Assembly: GCA_043424615.1 (NCBI GenBank)
Contig: JBHWOX010000023.1
Coordinates: 1 to 11,758 of the forward strand
Source: JAUNQW01 sp043424615
Lineage (GTDB): Bacteria; Bacillota; Bacilli; Lactobacillales; Carnobacteriaceae_A
Direction of reading: 5' to 3'
Length of the DNA stretch: 11,758 nt
This document shows, in pieces, positions 7,553-11,758 of the stretch. The notes beneath the pieces were generated by a model that worked only from the letters and a program-made list of their open reading frames with translations, did not search any database and had not been told where the DNA came from. Each line of letters starts with the position of its first letter. The first letter of the stretch is position 1. The position numbers were made by a program, and so were the translations under genes.

Positions 7553-7584
7553 AAAAGCTGTGACTAAGCTGTCACAGCTTTTTT
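7553..7584 (+). terminator. Rho-independent terminator of the sugar cluster
   Basis: AAAAGCTGTGAC (7553-7564) and GTCACAGCTTTT (7571-7582) form a perfect 12-bp stem around the loop TAAGCT, running into a T tract. It ends the cluster 36 bases after the TIM-barrel gene. The A-rich left flank means it could also stop transcription from the other strand. Confidence 0.95.
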
Positions 7585-7715
7585 ATTAGCAAAGCTATCA
7601 AAAAATCCTTATAAAAAAATGACTTCATGAAGACACTAGTCAGAGGGCTCAAGTCGGTTTAGGTAGGAAGCTACATCTTTGAAAAATCTTGTCCTCAAAC
7701 CAACATAAATTTTCA

Positions 7716-7744
7716 TAGTAATTCATGATTGTTTAATATATAAT
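7716..7744 (+). promoter_or_regulatory. Probable upp promoter
   Basis: The region 7585-7825 holds no gene and I recognise no riboswitch in it. A perfect -10 box TATAAT lies at 7739-7744 in an AT-rich setting. The best -35 at 17-bp spacing is TAGTAA (7716-7721), only three of six matches. Transcription would start near 7751, leaving a leader of about 75 bases with one small hairpin (GTGGGC, loop CTTG, GCTCAC at 7773-7788). That hairpin has no T run, so no attenuator is evident. Confidence 0.55.
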
Positions 7745-7825
7745 GTATCCGTATGAGAATTTTTAAAGGATTGTGGGCCTTGGCTCACTAGCATTGATTT
7801 GAAAACATGAAAGGGAGCGATAAAG

Positions 7826-8455
7826 ATGGCAGAAGTGACTGTTTTAGACCATCCATTAATTCAGCATAAATTAACAATTATTAGAGATGTTAATACTGGA
7901 ACGAAAGATTTCCGTCAAATTGTTAATGAACTCGCCCAATTAATGGCTTATGAAATCACCCGGGACATGCCTTTAGAGGATGTTGAAATAGAAACGCCTG
8001 TAGCTAAAGCAAAGCTCAAACAAATTGCAGGTAAAAAAGTGGCCTTGATTCCTATTTTACGTGCAGGCTTAGGGATGGTGGACGGAATGTTGGACTTGAT
8101 TCCAGCAGCTAAAGTCGGCCACGTGGGGATGTACCGTGATCCGGAAACCTTAGAAGCAGTGGAATACTTTGTTAAACTGCCTTCAGATATTGAAGAACGT
8201 CAACTCTTCGTTCTTGACCCTATGTTAGCCACTGGTGCTTCAGCCATTGCCGCTATTGATGCTTTGAAAAAACGTGGGGCTGATTCAATGAAATTTGTTT
8301 GCTTGGTAGCTGCACCTGAAGGGGTTAAAGCCTTGAAAGAAGCTCATCCTGATGTTGATATCTATGTAGCCGCTTTGGATGAAAAATTAAATGAAGATGC
8401 TTATATCGTTCCCGGTTTAGGAGATGCTGGGGATCGTTTATTTGGTACTTTATAA
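7826..8455 (+). CDS. upp: Uracil phosphoribosyltransferase
   Basis: This 209-residue protein is full length and converts uracil and PRPP to UMP in pyrimidine salvage. Diagnostic segments are LIPILRAGLGMVDGM (a uracil PRTase core), the PRPP loop VLDPMLATGASAIAAI, and the C-terminal uracil-binding IVPGLGDAGDRLFGT. The start has AGGGAG at 7812-7817, 8 bases upstream. It is flanked by terminators on both sides and so is transcribed alone. In many Firmicutes upp is next to the ATP synthase operon; here the next gene is DUF1146. Confidence 0.98.
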   Translation: MAEVTVLDHPLIQHKLTIIRDVNTGTKDFRQIVNELAQLMAYEITRDMPLEDVEIETPVAKAKLKQIAGKKVALIPILRAGLGMVDGMLDLIPAAKVGHVGMYRDPETLEAVEYFVKLPSDIEERQLFVLDPMLATGASAIAAIDALKKRGADSMKFVCLVAAPEGVKALKEAHPDVDIYVAALDEKLNEDAYIVPGLGDAGDRLFGTL

Positions 8456-8498
8456 GAAATTCAAAAGAACCTTATTTTATAAAAGAATGTGTGCTATT

Positions 8499-8539
8499 AT
8501 GAGTTTGTCTGTCAAAATACAGACAAACTCATTTTTTTT
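8499..8539 (+). terminator. Rho-independent terminator after upp
   Basis: ATGAGTTTGTCTGT (8499-8512) and ACAGACAAACTCAT (8519-8532) form a perfect 14-bp stem with loop CAAAAT, followed by eight T. This should separate upp cleanly from the murA operon. An extended -10-like motif, TG-C-TATTAT with the hexamer at 8495-8500, runs into the left arm and could be part of a downstream promoter, but its -35 is poor. Confidence 0.95.
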
Positions 8540-8552
8540 AGACAATTAAATT

Positions 8553-8572
8553 GGATAGGACATTTGCTATCC
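8553..8572. promoter_or_regulatory. Dyad GGATAG-N8-CTATCC upstream of DUF1146-murA
   Basis: A perfect 6-bp inverted repeat is separated by 8 bases and lies 25 bases before the DUF1146 start and 14 bases after the upp terminator T run. It could be a small leader hairpin or an operator for the envelope operon. The regulator is not identifiable, and short dyads occur by chance. Confidence 0.3.
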
Positions 8573-8597
8573 GTTGAAAGCTTTATAGGGTGAAGAG

Positions 8598-8828
8598 ATG
8601 GGAGAAATTGGTGTTCAAGCCGCTTTAAAAATAATGACTGATTTTATTTTTATATTTGTGACCTTCTGGGCGATTAGGGGCGTTCGGACGGAGAAATGGC
8701 TGAAAAAACATTATGTGCCACATGGACAAGTGCTTTACATTTTCCTGTCGATTGCTATCGGCTATAATGTCAGCAATTTTGTTTATGGCCTCATCATTTC
8801 TTCACAAAACCTAGTTTTTCTATTCTAA
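8598..8828 (+). CDS. DUF1146 family small membrane protein (YwzB-like)
   Basis: This 76-residue protein has two hydrophobic segments, about 11-27 and 43-66, separated by a basic stretch (RGVRTEKWLKKHY) expected in the cytoplasm. Size, topology and position immediately before murA match the DUF1146 / B. subtilis YwzB family, whose biochemical role is unknown. Shine-Dalgarno AGGGTGA is at 8587-8593. The gap to murA is 30 bases, so the two genes are very likely co-transcribed, suggesting an envelope-related function. Confidence 0.85.
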   Translation: MGEIGVQAALKIMTDFIFIFVTFWAIRGVRTEKWLKKHYVPHGQVLYIFLSIAIGYNVSNFVYGLIISSQNLVFLF

Positions 8829-8858
8829 AAATAAAATCAATCGGAGGCAATCGAACTT

Positions 8859-10172
8859 ATGGATACAATTATTACTCGTGGGGGCAATAAGCTCCAAGGT
8901 TCAGTCAAAGTTGAAGGCGCAAAAAATGCGGTTCTACCCATTTTGGCCGGAGCTATTTTATCTCAAGAAGGCACGGTTTGCTTAGAAAACACACCGATAT
9001 TAGCCGATGTCTTCAATATGGAAAAAGTATTGAATCACTTAAATATAGCTACCCGCTTTGACCAAGCAACAAAACAATTTTATTTAGAATCGGCAGAAGA
9101 GGTAAACTCAGACACGCCTTATGAATTTATGAACAAAATGCGAGCTTCTGTCATTGTCACAGGGCCATTATTAGCTCGTAATGGTTATGCCAAAATTGCG
9201 ATGCCAGGGGGTTGTGCGATTGGAACCCGTCCCATCGACCTACATCTCAAAGGTTTTGAAGCCTTGGGTGCCAACATCACGGTGACTAATGGTTACATAT
9301 ATGCGGAAGCTGACGAATTAGTGGGGGCAGATATTTACTTGGACTTCCCCAGTGTCGGTGCCACTGAAAATATCATGATGGCTGCGACTATGGCTAAAGG
9401 GACAACCACTCTTGAAAATATCGCCCGCGAGCCTGAAATCGTCGACCTGGCTAACTTTTTAAATAAAATGGGAGCTCAAATTACGGGAGCGGGCACCAAT
9501 ACCATTAAAATTAAAGGGGTCGACCGTTTAACAGCGACAGACCACACCATTATTCCTGACCGTATTGAAAGTGGAACCTTTATGGTAGCTGCAGCGGTAA
9601 CGGAAGGGGATATCTTCATAGAAGATTTTGTAGTGGAACATAATACGCCCTTGGTTTCTAAATTGAGAGAAATGGGCGTGGAAATTGAAGAATTGCATGA
9701 TGGGGTCAGAGTTTTAGGGCCTTCCCAATTACAAGCGACAAATGTTGAAACCATGCCTTACCCAGGGTTCCCGACTGACATGCAATCCCAAATGACTGTC
9801 GCCCAGCTTTTAGCAGATGGAACATCAACCATGAAAGAAACAGTTTTTGAAAATCGCTTTATGCATTTGGAAGAATTAGCTAAAATGGATGCTTCTTTCA
9901 CAATTGACGGCCAAAGCGCCATCATTCAAGGGAATACCAATTTACAAGGCGCAGCAGTCGAATCCACAGATCTCCGTGCAGCGGCAGCCTTGATCATTGC
10001 TGGTTTGAAAGCTGACGGATTTACCCGTGTGACTGGCCTCTCCCATCTTGACCGAGGTTATTACCGATTTGTTGATAAATTAAAAGCATTAGGTGCTGAC
10101 ATCGAACGTGTCGACTTAGACGAAAATATGAATGAAATTGATATTAAAGAAAAAATATTTGAACAACAATAG
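8859..10172 (+). CDS. murA: UDP-N-acetylglucosamine 1-carboxyvinyltransferase
   Basis: This 437-residue enzyme transfers enolpyruvate from PEP to UDP-GlcNAc, the first committed step of peptidoglycan synthesis in the cytoplasm. The conserved Lys22 and Asn23 lie in GAKNAVLP, and the active-site Cys119 is in MPGGCAIGTRPIDLH. Cys rather than Asp at this place is the fosfomycin-sensitive form. FPSVGATENIMMAA, IPDRIESGTFMVAAA, and DLRAAAALIIAGLKADG near the end are standard. Low-GC Gram-positives often have two paralogues; the DUF1146 neighbour points to the murAA (MurA1) copy. Start: GGAGG at 8843-8847, 11 bases upstream. The next gene begins 9 bases after the stop. Confidence 0.97.
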   Translation: MDTIITRGGNKLQGSVKVEGAKNAVLPILAGAILSQEGTVCLENTPILADVFNMEKVLNHLNIATRFDQATKQFYLESAEEVNSDTPYEFMNKMRASVIVTGPLLARNGYAKIAMPGGCAIGTRPIDLHLKGFEALGANITVTNGYIYAEADELVGADIYLDFPSVGATENIMMAATMAKGTTTLENIAREPEIVDLANFLNKMGAQITGAGTNTIKIKGVDRLTATDHTIIPDRIESGTFMVAAAVTEGDIFIEDFVVEHNTPLVSKLREMGVEIEELHDGVRVLGPSQLQATNVETMPYPGFPTDMQSQMTVAQLLADGTSTMKETVFENRFMHLEELAKMDASFTIDGQSAIIQGNTNLQGAAVESTDLRAAAALIIAGLKADGFTRVTGLSHLDRGYYRFVDKLKALGADIERVDLDENMNEIDIKEKIFEQQ

Positions 10173-10181
10173 GTGGTAGTG

Positions 10182-10361
10182 ATGAATCGCGACATATGGA
10201 ATCGGGCGAAAAACTTGACCTTATTTTTAATTTTATTTGTCATTGCGCTGGTGGTCCTGCTTTTAATAGGGGCCATGATTGGATATGGTATCCTTGGTCA
10301 AGGGAACCCCTTTCATGTGCTAACGCCATCTTTTTGGTCCAATCTTTTCCAGCTGATATAA
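10182..10361 (+). CDS. EpuA-like small membrane protein (annotated 'RNA polymerase subunit beta' family)
   Basis: This 59-residue protein has a basic N-terminus (MNRDIWNRAKN), one strong membrane segment at about 12-36 (LTLFLILFVIALVVLLLIGAM within it) and a short outer tail ending PSFWSNLFQLI. This layout and the position after murA fit the EpuA family of Lactobacillales, often mislabelled DNA-directed RNA polymerase subunit beta; the sequence has nothing of RpoB. The ATG at 10182 is preferred over the GTG at 10173 because AGGTGG at 10171-10176 is then 5 bases upstream. That ribosome binding site overlaps the murA stop, so expression is coupled. The promoter of the next gene overlaps its 3' end. 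Confidence 0.8.
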   Translation: MNRDIWNRAKNLTLFLILFVIALVVLLLIGAMIGYGILGQGNPFHVLTPSFWSNLFQLI

Positions 10362-10362
10362 T
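10334..10362 (+). promoter_or_regulatory. Probable ssb promoter inside the EpuA-like gene end
   Basis: TTGGTC (10334-10339), a 17-base spacer and a perfect TATAAT (10357-10362) preceded by TG at 10354-10355 form a good extended -10 promoter. Transcription would begin near 10369, giving the downstream ssb a leader of about 50 bases, almost all of it a hairpin. Confidence 0.65.
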
Positions 10363-10376
10363 TTAAAAGAACAGAT

Positions 10377-10413
10377 TCGCCTTGCTTTTACGTATGTATG
10401 AAGCAGGAGGCGA
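10377..10413 (+). promoter_or_regulatory. Hairpin sequestering the ssb Shine-Dalgarno site
   Basis: TCGCCTTGCTT (10377-10387) is the exact reverse complement of the right arm AAGCA/AGGCGA (10401-10413) apart from a 2-base GG bulge (10406-10407). The 11-bp stem encloses a 13-base loop (10388-10400). The Shine-Dalgarno AGGAGG (10405-10410) of ssb lies wholly in the right arm, so the folded form should block ribosome loading. No T run follows, so this is not a terminator. Control by temperature, a protein ligand or simple damping is all possible. Confidence 0.65.
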
Positions 10414-10419
10414 TAAATC

Positions 10420-10797
10420 ATGAATAATGTTTCTTTTGTTGGTCGCTTGACTCGAGATACCAGCTGTTCCACGACAGCATCAGGAGGCAAAAGGCTTAAT
10501 AACTGCTTGGCTATTCCTAGGCCCTATAAAACTGAAAATGGGGATGATACTGATTTTATACCCATCGTAGCTTGGGATAAACGAGCGGAGCTTATAGAAA
10601 ATTATTGTGCCAAAGGTCATCGGGTCGGCTTGTCTGGGCGAATGCAGTCTCGTCACTATCAGAATAAAAATGACGAACGAGTGTATGTCGTAGAAATGCT
10701 AGTGGATCAAGTTGAATTCTTAGAATCAAAAAAAGAGGGGGAAAATCAGCCTACTGACTTTTCAACGACAGCTCAACTCCAACCCTCTGACATGTAA
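10420..10797 (+). CDS. Short single-stranded DNA-binding protein (SsbB-like)
   Basis: This 125-residue protein has the SSB OB fold at about 1-103: MNNVSFVGRLTRD, ADFI-type strand DDTDFIPIVAWDKRAELIENYCAKG, V-LSGRMQSRHYQN and VYVVEMLVDQVEFLES. The C-terminal tail is short and ends QPSDM, without the acidic DDDIPF tip that recruits repair and replication partners. The length is close to competence-type SsbB paralogues and shorter than essential SsbA, usually about 160-180 residues. The core is divergent, with NNCLAIPRPY where NFTLAVNR is common and three cysteines (16, 29, 63). It has its own promoter and a terminator at 10811. The essential ssb, normally between rpsF and rpsR, should be elsewhere. 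Confidence 0.88.
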   Translation: MNNVSFVGRLTRDTSCSTTASGGKRLNNCLAIPRPYKTENGDDTDFIPIVAWDKRAELIENYCAKGHRVGLSGRMQSRHYQNKNDERVYVVEMLVDQVEFLESKKEGENQPTDFSTTAQLQPSDM

Positions 10798-10810
10798 ATG
10801 AAACTATTTG

Positions 10811-10836
10811 AAAGTGCCCCTTAGCGGGTGCTTTTT
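10811..10836 (+). terminator. Rho-independent terminator after ssb
   Basis: AAAGTGCCC (10811-10819) pairs with GGGTGCTTT (10826-10834), two pairs being G-T wobbles, with loop CTTAGC and a TTTTTATTTT tail. It lies 13 bases after the ssb stop. Confidence 0.88.
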
Positions 10837-10873
10837 ATTTTGTCGCAAAACGAAGGAAATGTGACCACTTTTC

Positions 10874-10908
10874 TTTCTATTTGTCAACAAAAGACTTATA
10901 CTTAATGA
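10874..10908 (+). promoter_or_regulatory. Possible promoter of the hemolysin III-like gene
   Basis: TATACT at 10897-10902 is a good -10 match but has only TTTCTA at the right -35 distance (10874-10879). Alternatively TTGTCA (10881-10886) could pair with the weak TAATGA at 10903-10908 (spacing 16). A promoter is expected here because a terminator lies just upstream, but the exact boxes are uncertain. Confidence 0.4.
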
Positions 10909-10935
10909 AAGAAGAAGAGGAGTGGAAGTCAGACC

Positions 10936-11598
10936 ATGAATGATGAAAGTCTTCGTCAAAACCAAAGCATTCTATACCCCCAGTCTCTTTCGGCCGAGCT
11001 GGCAAATGCCATTACCCACGGAATAGCCACTATTCTTAGTATTGTTGCCTTACTTTTTTTAATTGATAAAGGGATGGACCGCGATTCTTGGCAAGCCGTG
11101 ACGGCCTATATTCTTTATGGGGCGTCCAATATATTTTTATTTTTATGTTCGACCCTCTACCATAGCTTTTCATACACCTCCGCTCGGAAAATTTTTCAAA
11201 AATTTGATCATGCAGCTATATATATTTTAATCGCAGGGACTTACACCCCTTATTTGGTCACCGTTATTGGAGGGAAAATGGGACTCATTTTCCTAGTGGT
11301 GATTTGGATGATGGCTCTAAGTGGGATTATTTTTGAAGTTTCGCATACGGCGCGTTTTCCTCGGCTGTCAACCTTTTTATACCTAGCGATGGGCTGGTGC
11401 GGCATTTTTCTGGTGAAGCCGTTGTGGCAATTGGCTGATAAAAGATCCTTACTCTGGCTTTTAATTGGAGGTCTCTTATATTCTATCGGGACTATTTTTT
11501 ATCGTAAGAAAAGCCAACCTTGGATGCATGTCATTTGGCACCTTTTTGTCATGGCAGCTGCAGCAGCCATGTTCATCTCTGTTTACTTTTATACTTAA
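10936..11598 (+). CDS. Hemolysin III / PAQR family membrane protein (TrhA-like)
   Basis: This 220-residue protein has seven predicted membrane segments, roughly at 22-44, 54-73, 90-110, 115-135, 144-162, 172-190 and 198-218. Family signatures are ELANAITHGI near residue 21, STLYHSF with H76, KFDHAAIYILIAGTYTPY with D91/H92, and WMHVIWHLFVM with H198 and H202. The histidines are the expected metal ligands of the PAQR/ceramidase-like fold. The family name comes from a Bacillus cereus hemolysin; in other bacteria related proteins (TrhA) take part in membrane lipid homeostasis, so toxicity should not be assumed. The likely ribosome binding site is GGAAG at 10924-10928; the better GAGGAG at 10917-10922 is 13 bases away. 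It is monocistronic within the window. Confidence 0.93.
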   Translation: MNDESLRQNQSILYPQSLSAELANAITHGIATILSIVALLFLIDKGMDRDSWQAVTAYILYGASNIFLFLCSTLYHSFSYTSARKIFQKFDHAAIYILIAGTYTPYLVTVIGGKMGLIFLVVIWMMALSGIIFEVSHTARFPRLSTFLYLAMGWCGIFLVKPLWQLADKRSLLWLLIGGLLYSIGTIFYRKKSQPWMHVIWHLFVMAAAAAMFISVYFYT

Positions 11599-11689
11599 CG
11601 ACTCTAACTTTTATTTTAAATAAGCCAGTTAGGCTAAGGTGGAACAATTTTTCATAGAGAATGTAAGAAATCCTCAATTTATAAAACAA

Positions 11690-11750
11690 AAAAAGAGAGC
11701 GACGCTCAGACCTGAGTGTTTTTACACCAGGAAGAGTTAGCTCTCTTTTT
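11690..11750. terminator. Nested inverted repeats, probable bidirectional terminator
   Basis: The outer arms AAAAAGAGAGC (11690-11700) and GCTCTCTTTTT (11740-11750) pair perfectly over 11 bp, with T runs on both strands. Inside, CCTG-A-GTGT (11711-11719) pairs with ACACCAGG (11724-11731) around TTTT, with one bulged A. An alternative inner hairpin pairs ACGCTCA (11702-11708) with TGAGTGT (11713-11719) and is followed by five T. It can terminate the hemolysin III-like transcript or a convergent gene beyond the window. The two exclusive inner folds leave room for a switch-like RNA element. The stretch 11599-11689 holds nothing else I recognise. Confidence 0.6.
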
Positions 11751-11758
11751 AATACAGT

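Noticed and set aside
10173..10181. GTG start giving a three-residue longer EpuA-like protein
   Set aside because: It would overlap its own ribosome binding site AGGTGG; ATG at 10182 fits better.
10389..10396. TACGTATG, six of eight matches to the streptococcal competence box TACGAATA, upstream of the short ssb
   Set aside because: Tempting for an SsbB-like gene, but it lies in the hairpin loop, only 24 bases from the ATG, and a better ordinary promoter exists at 10334-10362.

Overview
The window looks like a chromosomal segment of a low-to-moderate GC Firmicute of the order Lactobacillales. Aerococcaceae or a neighbouring family is my guess from codon and protein style only. All confident genes lie on the + strand, with purine-rich Shine-Dalgarno sites, strong Rho-independent terminators, and the Firmicute housekeeping genes upp, a DUF1146 membrane protein, murA, an EpuA-like protein and a short ssb.

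Layout: (1) 1 to about 345 is a CpG-starved stretch that does not look like the rest of the window. It may be host-derived or an assembly chimera, and I see no credible bacterial gene in it. (2) 417-7516 is a catabolic cluster of seven genes. It holds a zinc methyltransferase-like protein of the uroporphyrinogen decarboxylase superfamily (MtaA/MtbA/CmuA branch), then a lipoprotein sugar-binding protein, two permeases and an ATPase that together form a complete carbohydrate ABC importer. A ROK-family sugar kinase and an uncharacterised TIM-barrel protein follow. The genes from 1475 to 6533 are overlapping or nearly contiguous, and the cluster ends at a strong terminator at 7553-7584. (3) 7585-7825 is an AT-rich intergenic region with the upp promoter. 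(4) upp (uracil salvage) stands alone between terminators. (5) DUF1146, murA and the EpuA-like gene form a cell-envelope operon. (6) A short ssb follows with its own promoter, and its Shine-Dalgarno sequence is buried in a strong hairpin. (7) A hemolysin III / PAQR-type membrane protein comes next, followed by a complex inverted-repeat structure at the window end.

How the genes work together: the ABC importer would bring in a sugar or glycoside, and the ROK kinase would phosphorylate a released sugar. The TIM-barrel protein might act on the phosphosugar. The methyltransferase-like gene is the odd member, because nothing else in the window supplies a corrinoid protein or methyl chemistry. The substrate cannot be read from the sequence, and no transcription regulator for the cluster is present.

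The most interesting points are the orphan MtaA-like protein and the unknown TIM-barrel protein in a sugar operon, the Shine-Dalgarno-sequestering hairpin of the short ssb, the direct upp to DUF1146-murA junction where many Firmicutes carry the ATP synthase operon, and the non-bacterial-looking left edge.
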